A stretch of 64,000 bases of DNA from Rostratula benghalensis. Taxonomy: Eukaryota; Chordata; Aves; Charadriiformes; Rostratulidae. Shown here in pieces: positions 11,881 through 25,661 of this stretch. Below the pieces are notes generated by a model. It was not told the origin of the DNA. It made no database searches and saw nothing but the letters and a program-made list of their open reading frames with translations. The DNA is taken from positions 3,769,093 through 3,833,092 of the forward strand of contig VXAI01000038.1 in the NCBI GenBank assembly GCA_013399305.1. Direction: 5' to 3'. Each line of letters opens with the position of its first letter. The first letter of the stretch is position 1. The position numbers were made by a program, and so were the translations under genes.

Positions 11881-14800
11881 AGCATCAGAAATTAAAATCT
11901 AGTAAATTCTCTAAGTATTTTGCATGATGATGCTTTTGACAGGGGTTTATAGGTACTCATTTCTAAACAGCAAAGCCAATTAATATCTCACTTGAGAAAT
12001 TAAAAACACGAAAAAAGGTGCAGAATAAGACAAGTTCAGCATGAGCACTGAGGCAAGAGTGCTATTTGGCCCAATTTTTTAAAACCAAAATACATTTATT
12101 TTGATGGAATTAGTCTGGATTTACAGTGCTTAGCTGAATGGAGTGTTCGAACCCATCTATCTTCAGTTTGAAAGGCAAGAGATGATTTAAGAAACATCAG
12201 CAGCTTTGCTGTTGGTGACAAATGTAAACACCAGAAATCTTTCTGCTTTGTAATGACACACAATAGTGACAATTCTAGAACACAAATGGTAAGGAGATTA
12301 TTTAATAACAGTATATATTCCTGTGAGTCCTGTTTTATCATTGTAGCCTGCAGTATTGTTTTGTGTGTAAAGCCACAGAAGAAGAGACTACTCAAAGTAA
12401 ATAGAAGCAGGGTACAGCACCAGGATTCAGGAGCTTCTTCAACTCTGTCACAAGATCATTTTCATTTAATCACCATTTCCCTTTACATGTATTTGGTCAT
12501 AGCCAGACCCACCCCTATGGACATGCTCTAGGGTATGTCCCACCTTACAGACATCCTTGAGGATTCACTAAATTCTTCTGCATGGGAATTTCAAGAGCCA
12601 TGCCATCTGCTAGGAGGTTTTTCCTGAAAACAGCAATGCTCTAATGGCAAATAACACTGCTGCCAACACCGTAGCTCTGTTTTGATAGACATTTTCATGC
12701 CTACCTTTGCCCAACACAAGCAGAGAGCAAGAGGCAATATCAGCAGAAGTCATGCCACAGGCTGGTAAATGTTAGTATCCTCAGAGAGCACTTCCTGGGG
12801 CATTTTTCAAGTGCATATAATTAGACATCAGTTCTCCTGTCAGGGAGCTGTACAAGACAAGGATCAAAATTCCACTTTTTTTCCTAACAGTTTTTTATAC
12901 CCTTAAAAAATATAAATTTTTTATGTTATTAATATGGTTAAATCTCCTCTTCTTTTTGCAAAGCTACTATGGCAATGCATAGGACAGCCTCTAGTTCTAT
13001 ACAGATGAGACTCATGATCTGACAGGATTTAAACAGAAAGAGCTCCTTCCAGTTTCATTTGCAAATATGACAAAGCCTGTTTATCAAATACAACAAACCC
13101 ATCTATCACCTTCTAAGTGAAGCCTTTTCTGCCAGCATGCCTGATGCCTCACTAATCTGTACACAACTTAATAGGGAAGTTAATAAATTATACAACAGAA
13201 CTAATTATACCTATTTGTCAAAAGATGAGATAAACTAAGGATTTAAATAATAAGAAACGAGCATATTATCCTAATTAGTTTGACCAAAACTTTGGAGAAC
13301 AGGGGAAAAGAGATAGAAATTTTTCTGATTGATCTCAGAGTGATAAGAGCTATTATCATAGAGGCAAGCCTGAAAAGGCCATTGTTTCATGAAATAACGA
13401 GACATGCATTTTTCCATACCACAACTTACCATCCTGACATCCTGTCCAGAAGGCAACAAAAGGGAGAAATTAACATTAAGCCACTTTATCCAGTTCTCTC
13501 CCCTGTTACTTTGAGGTTTGTACCCATACAGTTACTGAAAATCTACCTTTGTATTTTTCCTGTGGCCCATAGAAATATTAAGCAAAAAGAAAATTAGCAT
13601 ATTATAGTATCCATTTAAAAAACAAACAACAACTAAAAAACCACACAAAAACACCCCCAAAGACTTATTCACGTGGACACAATTATTTTCTCTAAGCACA
13701 TCTAAGGCAGACCTAGTAAAGAAAAATCCCAACCAGACAGTCACTGCTAAAATAGAAGAGGTGCTGACCAGAAATACAAGATAAAGTACAGACTATGCAA
13801 TGATCCACTCAACACATTTCCCTGTACTTGGTTTTACCTGCTGACTGCTGTGCCCACACGAATATGGAATTTTCTATCTTCAGATTGCATCGTTTTATGT
13901 TTCTCCCTGCTCCTGTGCTTAACAGGCAAATTACATCAAAACAGATTGGCAAAATCTGCATAAAACACACTTTTTGGTAATTTACTTTCCACATATAATT
14001 TGCATTAGGTGAGCTCTGTTCACTGTAGCTTTACAGCACAGATACTGCATACCAAGTGTCCAACTGAGAGAGGCTAATAATGCCTTTGAGATGAACTCCG
14101 AGCTTAAAAGCTAGTATGCACTATCTATGGTTCTCTAGTTAAGCATCTCTATGAGACAAAAACCAACAGGAATATTCCCTACTCCAAAAGAAATTTACAA
14201 TTAAACATTCTGATATTAGCATAGGCTAGTACTAGTGCTACTGCAAAACCTATATTACGTGTATATAGGACACCACAATCTTTTAAAGAAACATTTTTTC
14301 ATCCCATACTTAATCCCTATTTCTGACTTATATAGACTTAGGTCCTGTGTTATTACATAAAATATAAATATAAGCTTAAGAATCCTACATCTGTGTTCTA
14401 AGCTAAATCTTTAGGAACACTTTTTACAAGATGTACGCAAAAAGTTGTATTCATGATGCATAAAGAGAGCCTGACTGTCACACTGTCAGGTCAAGTGATG
14501 GAACCTTTTGGCGAGTTAAGCTTCCAGCCACATCCTAGAGACTGTTTCTCCAGTCCTCGCACAGAACAGCACTACACGTGAGCCTCATCAAAGGGGCTGC
14601 CTGTTGCGTGTACTGGGCAGTAGGAGTGTGCACAGTGGAAATGCATTCTGACACACAACCTACAACAGTGCAAGCATAGGGATATACTTGCTAAATCTTT
14701 ACTAACACCTATCTTAACTGACTAGCTTATTAGTAGAAGCATGCCTAGAAAAAAAAAGTAATAATTACTTCTGCACCTACAGGTACTGTTCAAAAACATG

Positions 14801-17800
14801 TGAGGGGTAAAAAAGGAACACAGAGAACCCGGAGATCTGAGCTGAGACCACCAGAAATTGACAGTTGGTGCATGTAATGGGAAGCTGAGTGTCAGGAACA
14901 CTTCAAGACAGTCTGAGGTAGCAGTGCCACTGGAAGAGGTAATTCTGCCCCTTCGTCATCAGTCTCGTTTCCATTCCTGGCTCACTCAGTCACTTGTCCT
15001 GCACAAGTGTTTGCCCAATATGGTGACACCCAAGGGACGAAACAGGCTGAAACAAGCCCAGAACTGAAGGGGGGTGGAGGGGGANGGGAGAGGGGCGGGG
15101 TGGGAAGGGAGGAAGGTGAAGGAGAAAATGTTAGCTTGAACTACAGTTTCCCAGTCCACTCTACCTCACAAGTCTTTCCCTCTCCAAGAGAGGTATGTGA
15201 AGACCAACTGTGAAGTGGAAAGCAGGAAACACATTTAAACCTTCCGAGAGTGAAGACGCTCTTGCAATCTCATTAAGAGTACATTGGGCTAAATTCCTAA
15301 GTCTTGCCGTTCTCTTTTCTTACAAAACACATTTTCATCCTTAGTCCCTACTTTTTACTGCAACCAAAATAAAGAAAAATATGTCTGTATGTGGAAGCTG
15401 AATTTAATTCCCTGTTTTAATAACAGCAACAGGTATAAGCACTTTTAGAAATTAAGTATATAAGTCCTTGCTTTTTAATTGGATCCAGTGATTGCTGTTC
15501 AGCATCTAAAGAAAAAGTATTTTTGTAAACCAGAAGTAGGATGAAGCTGCTGTTCTCTCCTTCCACACATTACAGTTCTCAGATGCCATGTTTTAAAATT
15601 AGCATTTACTGGCTTACAACATTGACTAGACTAGCCTACATTTAGTTTTTTGGAGCTGTTTTTGAGGGAGAAGAAAGTGCAGGAGAGAGCAGACAATATT
15701 TACTGTACAATTTTAAGATTCAATCTGGATAAATGAAAACCAGTCATCTCTTGACCCAGGAAGCATGCGAGGGTGTTTAAATGGAACTCAAAACTTCTGC
15801 ATTCAGTTCTCCAAAGAAAATTCTCCTTCCATCAACCATTGACAGCCACAGCACTAAAAGGTGGGAAGTTTCAAAAACTTAAATGCTATTAACAGCTGGA
15901 GAAGGGTTAGAATGGGAACTACTACCGCAATTATGGCCTCTCTGCTGTTACAAAAATCTTTAGATGCATGTTAGATTTTTGAGGAAGTTGATTTTTCTTG
16001 CCAATTCTGTTTTTCTCTCCTCCTTCACTGGAAAGTTGAAGTGATCTGACTTTCTTACTGTTACTTTGAGCAGTCATACATATGGACATCACATTATAAA
16101 ATTTAACTTCCCAAAACCATATTTGATAAATTGAATCTTCTTTTTTGAAAGTGCGCAGGGTTGCTCGTTCAGCTTTGTAAGGTTTCAATCTGATCAAGAT
16201 GAATCTGCAGTGACACCTGTTGTTCCCATAAATTGACCAAGCCTGATCAGGGGCTTCCAGGAATGCCATTACAAGCCCTTCCAGTATTGGGATGGTTGTA
16301 AGTGAAAACGGGGAGGGGGAGTGGGTTAATACGTTAGAGCACAGTCTTTTATCCTCTGTAAGAAAGACAAATGCAAGTAAAAAATAATACCAGGAATTTA
16401 CAAGATTTTAATTGCTTCTACTTTACACTGGAGATCAGAACACACAAAACCACCATCACAATTGCGTTTGGATTTTGGATTATGTCCACAGGGAGAAGTT
16501 TCTCTAACTTGAGTGGATTTTGGATGAGTTGGACAGATTTCAAGCCATATCTTTCTCAGCAATTATATTTTTGCTTAACTTTCTGAATTATCTTCTCAGT
16601 GCAAAAAGACCACCAGGAATAGACAGGGCCTATTTGCTCCCTTGCTGAATTGTCTAAGTGCCAGAGGAACCCAGCCCAGGTACCTTAAAAAACACTGTCT
16701 TCAATACACATTTGTTCTGCACATTCACAAGAAAATGACACTGCAAATTCTAATTTCACCAGTGAATGACACATTTTGATTGGATAGATGCTTAAAACTT
16801 CTACTAGGCTATTTTTCCTTGTTCTTTCAGGTGTATCAGTATTCAACAAGAAAACATACACAACACCATAGAGTTTTTCTGTCAGCACAAGCATCAAGAG
16901 GTATAGTATGAAATGCAAGATCGAAGAATGAGGACAGAATTACAGAAAGGAAATCACCACAAAATTACCGAGAACATCTTCCTGCAGCAAATTCATTCCA
17001 CAGGTATGCAAGACAGACCAGTGTCATCAATCTAGTCTTAAAGGCAAGTTTTAAAACCTTCTTACAAGGGAGACTCTGAAGGAAGCCCTTAGGAGCTTCT
17101 ATGGCCTTCACACTATAATTTAAACTCCATACTTTGTCCATCCAGACAGATAACTGATTACTCCCTTTCTTCTTGAAAAAGCATTCTCTATATTTTCAGA
17201 TTTATTACATCCATCTTCTTTCTATTTTTAGGCTAAACAACTTTTAATTCCTCTTTATTACCACCTTCTTTCCCAGCAATGTTTTCTGGACCTGCTGTTT
17301 TTTCTGACAGCTGCCTTCATTGGTATTACAGCCACCTGAACTGGAAACATCTAACAGAAGCTTCAACAATACCAAGTAAGGCAGCAAGATTATTTCACAA
17401 GTGTTACAGGCATGTTAATATGGTGATAACTATCATCTTATAAATTCTAAATCCTTTTACACAGAAAGACCGTTTAGACAAATACTTCCATGCTGTATTT
17501 CTGCAGGTGATTCATCCTGCTGAAGCGCACTAGCCTGGTTCTTGTTCCTGCTGAACATTTCCTCCATTTCCCAGGACCACCCTGTACCTGCCTCCCCATG
17601 CTCTCGTGTTCCTTCTCACTCTGGCAGGGCTGGCAGATTGACTTCTACTGTCCAAGTCATGAAAAATCCTGATTAATATGCAACATAGGATATTGAGAAG
17701 CTCTCAATACTACGTTCCAACGCTTAGGCAATTATACATAATCTTTGAACAACTTTTTCTAACCATTTCTATATCCACCAGTTAGCAGACTTCTCTAAAC

Positions 17801-18714
17801 CACTTTCCCTCATCTGACTTAAGAGAATGCTACATGAATACAGTGCAACAAACTTTAGTCAAGCCAAGGTATACAATATCTACTGCTTCTCTCCTACCCA
17901 CATGACCTGTAACTGTGCCTTACAAGGCAATTAATTAGGTTTGTCATGATTTGCCCTTGAGAAATCTGTTTACTTGTTAAGTGATCTTGCTAAATGGCAG
18001 GGGCTTATGAGATGTCTATCCAATTATTCTTGCTATATTTAAGCCAAACAGACTGGTCTTTAATTACACAGCTCATCCTTTCCCTACTCCTCCTGAAGTA
18101 CTGTATTTGTTTTTCCCCAGGTATGACTCTCTTCCCTAGGATTCATCTCATTAGGTCCAGCTTCCCTGAAGACACTTAAGAATTACACTTAGAGTTCTAA
18201 ATCTTCTGCACCAATTTCTTCATTGACATAAGTCCCTCAGTATGGAAGAAGTTCTCTCAAGCAGCTAAAAAATGTTTTCAAAATATGTAAATCCAAAAAG
18301 AAAACACAAAGTGACAGTTATTTAGCTTAAGAAAATTTTCTTCCTATTCAGCAGGCATTAAGATCAAGAGAAGCAGTGATTTCTACCAATAAAAATAACT
18401 TACAATTTTCAAGTGAGAGCATAACTGTACACCCGGGTCTCAGGATTTTTTGAAAGTGCATTTGTAACTCTCACTCTCACCATTTATTCCAGCTTTATTG
18501 TTCCATTTTTGTAAAGCAGATCATAATAGTAAAGATTTCTGCTTTACATCCAGAAATGAGAGAAGGAAGCAAAGAGAAACCTGAGAGGCAACACAGCACA
18601 CAGAGGGCAGCACAGTTAAGTCAAATGACTGTGGTTTCATTCTTCCCCACCCTGCTGCAGAATGACTTGACCAAGCTACTTGAATGACTTTGAAACATGA
18701 ATTTCTTCCCAGCA
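11881..18714. other. Unique non-coding DNA
   Basis: No gene, RNA or recognisable transposon is seen apart from the G-rich tract listed separately. Frames up to 112 codons occur (15931-16269 minus), with no family resemblance. Short palindromic pieces such as CCTGAC...GTCAGG at 14470-14490 are within chance expectation. Confidence 0.55.
15069..15125 (+). repeat. G-rich tract with an ambiguous base
   Basis: The tract consists of G runs of 3 to 6 separated by one to three bases, with an n at 15085. Four or more G3+ runs with short loops fit the sequence pattern of a possible G-quadruplex on the plus strand. The n shows that base calling failed or was heterozygous here, so the local length should be treated as uncertain. 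Confidence 0.75.
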
Positions 18715-19527
18715 CGCTCAGAGAATGGCCGAGGTTTGAAAGGAGGTCATCTTGTCCACCCTCCCTGCTCAAACACAGTCAACTAGAGCAGGTTGCCCAG
18801 GATTATGTCTGGACAGCTTGTGAATATCCCCATGGAAACTGTACAACCTCTCCGGGCAACTTGTGCCAGTGCTCCATCACCCCCACAGTGAAAACGTGTT
18901 TATTGATGTTCTGATGGAGCCTCATACGTTTGTGCCTGGATTGAGCCTGGCTCCATCTTTGCACCCTCCCTTCAATTATTTACATACATTGATGAGATTG
19001 CCCCCACCCCATCTTCTCCAGGCAGAGTCCCAGCTCTCTCAGTCTTTCCTTGCAGGAGATAGGCTCCAGTCCCTTAATCACCTTGGTGGCCCTTGCCAGA
19101 TGGACTCTCTCCAGTAGTTCCTTAACTGTCTTGTACTAGGGAGCTCAGACCTGAATGCAGTACTCAAGGTGTGGTCTCACCAGTGCTGAGTAGAAGAGAA
19201 GGATTACCTCCTGGGACCTGCTGGCACCTCTCCTTCTGGTGCAGCCCAAGACACCATTAGCCTTCTTTGCTGCACCAGCACATTGCTGACTCGTGTTCAA
19301 ATTGATGCCTACCAAAAGGCTTTTCTGCAAAGCTGCTTTCCAATCCACTGGCCTCCAGACTGCACTGGTGCACGGATTTATTCTGTCCCAGGTATAGGCC
19401 TTTGCATTGCCCTTGTTGAACTGCATCAAGTACCTCTCAGCTAATTTCTCCAGCCTGTTGAGGTCCCTCTGGACTGGTAGCACTATCCTGTGCTCCATCA
19501 GCCACTTCTCCATCTGTTCCCAATTTC
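18715..19527 (-). mobile_element. CR1 LINE fragment, 5'-truncated
   Basis: The plus strand reads as the reverse complement of the bird CR1 3' half. Recognisable blocks include AGAGCAGGTTGCCCAGGAT near 18786, CCCAGCTCTCTCAGTCTTTC near 19029, GACTCTCTCCAGTAGTTCC near 19101 and CACCAGTGCTGAGTAGAAG near 19178. Sense is therefore on the minus strand, with the 3' end near 18715 and the 5' truncation near 19527. The copy is well diverged and its reading frame is interrupted. CR1 elements normally lack target-site duplications, and none is seen. The outer borders are good to about 15 bases. Confidence 0.93.
19145..19513 (-). pseudogene. CR1 reverse transcriptase fragment (degenerate ORF2 C-terminal part)
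   Basis: A 122-codon frame inside the CR1 copy. Residues about 27-36 read RYLMQFNKGN, followed by SQQCAGAAKKANGVLGC near the centre and SREVILLFYSALVRPHLEYC-type text at the end (here SQEVILLFYSALVRPHLEYC). These match the thumb and connection part of CR1 ORF2. The expected continuation toward the ORF2 end is not in this frame; it lies in other frames downstream on the minus strand, so the gene is broken. The initiator Met is not a true start, because full CR1 ORF2 is far longer and its endonuclease and catalytic palm are absent. Confidence 0.9.
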
Positions 19528-21908
19528 ATCTTTTCAGAGAATGCGTTGTTAAAACAAAGAAAGTTTTTTGTCTCATTGTGTGCTTGGATAAATGCAAGTC
19601 TTTTGCATATCTAACATATACCTAACACATTCTGCTCTGTGAAACACAAGGCCAAAGGTGAAAAGAAATCTAGGAATATAAGTTAAGAAGTGACTGAACT
19701 AGAGATGTGTCAATTGACAGCTGAACCCATATTTCATACTGGGTAGAGTCAGCTGATCCTCATAAAGCGTACACAGTCTGAAAAACCTGTCCATAGCACA
19801 CAGCATAAGACTCTGCTGATAGTACAAGTGTCAAGACCAGATAAACTCTTTTTACCACATTCAGATGGTTCTATGAATAATCACCTGCTGCTTCTCATTG
19901 CTACACCTTCTCAACAAAACCCCAAAACAAATCCTTAAGTGAACTTCTGTACATCCCCATTCCCAGAACGCAGAGCAGTTGTTGACATTCAGCTTACTCA
20001 GTGTTTGCCAGACAATGCAGTGGTGTAACACAGCAGAGAGGACCCAAGATAACACGATGGATCTTCAGGGGAATTCTTCAAAATGTGACACAAGTTTTGA
20101 TTTCACTTCTTCAGAGTATACAACTGAACTAACGGGGAATAGTATGTTGTTCAGTATTTACTGGACTGTTATCTTTATTTTCCTCTTTTATTCTTTTTGA
20201 GAATACACTTTTACTATATGCTGTCCTAGAAAGATGCATTTCACACGTACCTACAGACTGCTGTTTCCCACCTTGAAAATGCTATTTCTAGGTGCCAAAG
20301 AATTAAGCGGCATTTATAAGAAACTTGGATTTAGGTCTAGAATTGTGTCTGTAACTCGTTATGAGAACTTCTGCCCTCCACAGCTTTAACCTCACTACGG
20401 TTGTGCACAATTTTGAACCTTATAATGAGAGCTCACCTAGTATAGAGGACCTTGTTCCATATCTAAGGTAAGCTATGAACCAAACTGCCTCCATCTCTTT
20501 TCCCATGTTAAAACAGATCTGTTTTGAAACGAACAAGCTGCACTAGAGCAAAGCAAATTTCTGTCAGACTACCACTGTCTCTAACTTTTGCGGTTACTGC
20601 TTACAGAATTACACAGGGCCACTATAATAAAATATTAATTCTTGGCAAGTCCCTACTACAAAACATCCAGAGATGGAGATGTTTCCTTGAGGGAGATAGT
20701 ATTTCACCTCTGCACTTTTTGTTCCCATATTATTTTACTGTTCACAGCAGTCCCATAGATGTCAGAGCAAATGACTCAGCCCTTACACAATGATTGTTGA
20801 TTGATTACAAAATCATTAATCTGAGTCTTTTTTGCCAAAGATGCTGTGGTTTAAATATCAATTTTCAGTTTAGGTGAGCTTAAAGGTGCTTAAACAATTA
20901 CATTCAGTTGGTCCTAATGGAAACAATCCTGAAGCATCTGCATTAAGAACATCAAGATATCAGAGAGTAAACTCTAAACGATTTAAGATAAATATAGCTA
21001 TAACAGTTAATTACAATAAACCTAAGCCAGCAAAAGGGGTAAGTGCCAAAGATCTGAGACAGTTATCATCCTACCCAGTAGAATGCCTTTATAATCAATA
21101 AGTACAGAGACCTGCTTAGAAATTAGAAAACAGCATTAGATATTGGGATTGTTTAACGTACCTACTATATAGCAACTTCTTTAAGAACACTTACAATTAA
21201 GGATCATACTTGTTTAACAGTTGAAACAAAACAAAACAAAAAAACACCAGCACCAAAAGAAACCCAATGTAAATTAAGTATCAATTAAATTTTCAAAGGG
21301 GCAATCTCTCCTCCTTAGGAAACATTATCTGTCCAACATAAAATATTCCACTTGACCTTCAAGCGTCCCTCCAAAGCAGAATACTTAATTTTTGATCTTT
21401 TGAATGAAAAAGTAAGGAAACCAACATTCCCCTTTGACTAACTAAAATGAAAGACAATCTCCTTCGTTTCTAGTTTCCTTTTTCCAAACGTAGGACACTC
21501 AACCCTTATCACAGGATGCAATCCCCATACCTTCATCTCTACAACCATTATAAAAAAGAGACTTTGCAATGGGGATTCTTAATATTTGTAGAAGTTATTA
21601 TTGGTTATGTAAATAATGTAATAATGAATTTCTATTGCAAAATGTAAAAATCTTCCACCCTCCGACTATCTGTTCTCACAACCAGTTTAAAAATACTCCA
21701 CTTGAACACAGCCTAGGGTATGAAGCAAACCAGTGGCAGAGTAGCAAACCTACTCAAGGCTGTTTTCATGCACTTTCTGCTACAAAAATTCTGCAGTGCT
21801 GCTTACATTACGTGCTATCTAACAAAATATCTTCAAGAGAAAGTAAACAACAAACAAAATCTGCTGCTGAGCATAGCAGCTCAAAGACTACAGATGTGGT
21901 AAGAGGTT
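19528..21908. other. Unique non-coding DNA between two CR1 copies
   Basis: No gene is supported. An AAAAC-unit A-rich tract lies at about 21226-21246. Nothing in this interval resembles CR1, so I do not join the flanking copies into one insertion. Confidence 0.55.
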
Positions 21909-22275
21909 TCACAGAATCACAGAATTGTCAGAGTTGGGACCTCTACAGATCCTCTAGTTCAACTCCCCTGCTAAAGCAGGGCTGCCCAGGGCACACTACT
22001 CAGGATGGCATTTGGCGCATCTTGAAGGTCTCTAGAGAAGGGGACTCCACAACCTCCCCTGGGCAGCTTCTTCCAAGGCTCTGGCACCTTCACCCCGAAG
22101 AAGTTTTTCCTCATATTTGAATACAACTTCTTATGTTCCAGCTTGTGTACATTTCCCCTCTTCCTGTCACTGGGAACCACTGAAAAGAGTCCAGCTCCAC
22201 CTTCCTTCAACCCACCCTTCAGATACTTACAAGCATTCATAAGGTCTCCCCTCAGCCTTCTCCAAGCTCAAGAGC
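21909..22275 (-). mobile_element. CR1 LINE 3' end fragment, 5'-truncated
   Basis: The plus strand begins TCACAGAATCACAGAATT, the reverse complement of the terminal ATTCTGTG octamer repeat that closes bird CR1 elements. It continues with the ACCTCTACAGATCCTCTAG block. The far end reads AGGTCTCCCCTCAGCCTTCT, typical of CR1 sense AGAAGGCTGAGGGGAGACCT. Sense is on the minus strand, with the intact 3' terminus at about 21909 and 5' truncation at about 22275. It appears less diverged than the copy at 18715, judging by how readily the protein text can be read. Confidence 0.95.
21971..22240 (-). pseudogene. CR1 ORF2 C-terminal fragment with a frameshift
   Basis: The frame reads CKYLKGG, GLFSVVPSDRKRGN, HKLEHKKLYSNMRKNFF and WKKLPRG, matching the extreme C-terminus of CR1 ORF2. 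After LPRG the frame departs from the family. An extra G in the run CCCAGGGGAGG (plus complement near 22060) moves the expected EVVESPSLE-type text into the next frame, which then stops. It is non-functional, because only about the last 90 residues of ORF2 are present. Confidence 0.9.
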
Positions 22276-25200
22276 TACAGAATAGGGATGGTTGAGAAAG
22301 ACAAATCTTTACTTACAGTACAGAACACAGAGCAAATCAGTAAACAGAGTAATAAATAGCTTGCCGGCACATTACATGTCTTCCCTATCAAAGACATATA
22401 ACAGGGACAAAAAAGAAGAGATAATTTTGTCCTCAAAGTGAACTGTAACACCATACTTCACTGGAGCTTGTTTCTTACACACACAATTCTACTTCTGCAG
22501 CCAGGCCTAAACAATAGGTAAAAGCTATTGAGCTATTTTATTAAAATGCTACTCTTACAGTCTACTTTCTCTATTAACTTGCTGTTAATTAATTACTTCC
22601 AGTAAGCCTAATTACAACCAGATAAAGAAATGTTGTGCAAGTCTGTAAACACCGCTTGGTCAATTGAAGCTAATGGGTAGCGGAAACTAACCGAGCTTTC
22701 TAACACAACTACGTTCATACACAGCCTGCTCAACACGTTCAATAGTATAGCTTCAGGTTCCAGAGGAACCCTGAAACTTAACTGGGGAATTGGTGCCCGT
22801 AACAATCTACACATTTGTGGTTTTTTAGACTAACAGAGCAAACAATATTCTTACAACAGATTTGTTAATGAAACTTGCAGCAGCTATGTGATCAGTTCAC
22901 AAGATTGTCCTAGAAACACTTTCTCAAGTAGAACAGAAAAAACTTGGGCTCGCTTAAGATGAAGTTTCACTCCAGGTTACCTGACACTCATGCTGATTAA
23001 ATAAAAAAGTACGTCTAAAGGAAAAAAAACATTAAATATTTTCTTAAGTTTTCAAGACAGGAAGAAAAAACAATGAGCATCTGATTAGGAAACAATTTGG
23101 AGTTTGCAGTGGAAAACTAGTCTCCTTGGAAGCAGATTTCCATAAAGTTCCTGCTGCTTGAGATCCACCTCAGAGCTCCTTATCCACCTGAATTCCCATA
23201 GGCAAATGTAGCAGCAAGAGACAAAACCTAAATGAGGGAAACAAGATAGAGAAACTATAAAGAAAGGGAACAAATACTAAGAGGATAAAGACAGTTTTCC
23301 TGAAGTACTCACAAAATAAGTATCACTAGATTTTTACTGCTTCTCTGAAGGTTCCCTGGCAGATGTCTCCTCATACATTTCTTCAACTATACATTTAATT
23401 ATATTAATTCTCTATTCAAGATCAAATTCAGTGAAGGTTACAAGCTTATAAATGCCTACTGAGAGGTCAATTGTACTCTCACAGTCAAGACAGCTCACGT
23501 TCCAGTCTCTTTTCTTTACTGGCTATTCCCTTCTTTATTCACTCTAGCATTTTTCTGAGTTCCTTAGGCCTATGAATATAATAACTCACACTATTCATTA
23601 CTGTCTACTACTTTGCTTCGTACTCTTTATTAGATTTCAAACTACTGCTCTTCCAATGGCTTGACCCAGACCCACATGTACCATTTTAACTTTCCCTTTG
23701 GACAAGTTTAATATGCTTTAAAATCATGTTACAAAACAGATACTTCAATGTAACCTACATAATTACTTTCTGGTAGAGAAACACAGTTTCAGTTTTCCTC
23801 AAACTCACACATATCCTTAAGGAGTTCAGCTAAACAGAATTATTCTCAGTCTGAGAACTGCAATCACAGTTCTTTGTTAATCCCCAGTGTAAATTTATAA
23901 GTAGTCTCCCTGTCCAGGAAAATGTGTTATCGGTCCAACAATGTTTTCTCAATGCTAAACAGCTATAGGTACTGCTACTTGAAAAAGCACACAGTGTAAG
24001 TTGAATGTCAACTGACTAGTTTCCGTTTATCAAATCCATTTTCTTTCCCTAGCACATATACAGTTAAAACCTGAGGAATTATTCCATTTATGGCACTGTA
24101 GTAACATCCCTTTCCAACCTTTGTGGTGTGATACTTTAAGTCAATGTGGCAGTTCATGCTTCCCCATTAAAAATGACATTTTCCATTAATCAATAAGTCA
24201 ATGAATTACTAATACATTTTTGATGCTGAACAAACATCAATGCCTCTATTGCAACAAAACCAAATACTTGGGTATTTGTTTAAGAGCCTACCCACAAGTA
24301 CAGAAGCTAACGCTGACCAGTACCAGAGAGAGATGATCACAAAGAGTGCAAGAAGGTAACACATGCCTGGCATGTTTTCAGCTTTATGCCTTCCCCCATA
24401 GCCTATTTCTTTTTTTCTTAAGTTAAAACATTTTGCTGCAACAGTTCAAAACACAGTATCTGACCACTGCTAATGGGGCTACTGGAGCAGAGGGAGTCTG
24501 ACAGGAAGCTATCTCAGCTTAAGTTTTCTCCCAGAAAGAAGTGCGTTGTTTCAATGGTTCTTTCAGGAAGGAAAAAAAAAAAAATAAAAGCCACCTCAAA
24601 TTATTAGCTCTAATTGACTTAAGGTTGCATCATCAAATGTCCTGTATTACAATTGCTTGTTGCTGGCACTCTGCTTGCTCCCATGACAGTAACCAACTGG
24701 TACTTTTTGTGATTATGAAACTTACTAATAAACACAACAGTTGAATCTTTAGATGTTAAACTACTTTTTCACAGATCGCTCAGTTCTGTTTTGAGTCTTG
24801 GCACATTTCCTCAAATCCACCTTTGCTTACAAGTTATTATAACTATTTAGGAGCAGAACTTTTTCAAACAGTAGATGTGTAAACTGTCTTCTTGTTTACA
24901 CCCTGTGAGAAGATTTTGAGGTTATTTTTCAATTGTTTAGATCTACTGTTTCATGTGTCTCATCACCACAGCCTTAAAAAGTCAGACAGTCTTCATGAGT
25001 CCTTTTGGAACTTCATTTGTCTTTTATCATCAAACGCCCATGATGCTTTATATACGTACGTATAAAATGTTTCATTTCTCCCCCTGAAAGTCTGTAATTG
25101 TCAGTACAGCAAATTCAGAAGTGGCTTGCAAAACAGTATTGTAGTCTTATTTTACAAACTACAGTAGGGATTTCATAGACCACTACGCATACAAATAGGC

Positions 25201-25635
25201 AGGATGAATACAATAATAACACTGATAAATTAAAGCAATTCTGAACCTGAGCTTTCTGTTCATCCTGCTTGAAAACTCATCTGCACATATGTCTATGCAA
25301 ATACACCCTCCTCCACACATGTACTTGCTTTGTACTAAAAGTCACAGATAAGAATGAAGAGAAGGGAAGGAACAGATTTTCTACTACGTGTATAGACATA
25401 ACTTCAGTTTAGGGTACAGAAATCCACACTCGTTTACAGCAAACCGGTGCATGCAGGAAAGCAGTTTAGCTGTAGCAAGACAGTAATGAAAGATAAATTA
25501 GCTCATAAAGACTTCTTGACTGCTACATTAAAAAAAGATAAACCAAACAAACTTCTAGTATCCAGCTAACCTTTTCAAGCTAGCTTGGATGCAGTTTACA
25601 ATGTATACATTTCGCTAGTATCTCTGTCCTAGGTT

Positions 25636-25661
25636 ATTTCTGAAACGTAGGTTTCAGAAAT
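25636..25661. repeat. Perfect 11-bp inverted repeat, 4-base loop
   Basis: ATTTCTGAAAC, then GTAG, then GTTTCAGAAAT form a perfect stem of 11 pairs. It is followed directly by a three-copy 10-bp tandem. No T run follows in a way that would suggest transcription termination, and no transposon ends are seen. Confidence 0.9.

Noticed and set aside
11601..11882. Lys/Asn-rich 93-codon frame and its Phe-rich mirror
   Set aside because: Artefacts of the A-rich low-complexity tract.
24106..24135. TCCCTTTCCAACCT as a CR1 3' end
   Set aside because: Only about 14 bases match, and the octamer end and upstream ORF2 text are missing.
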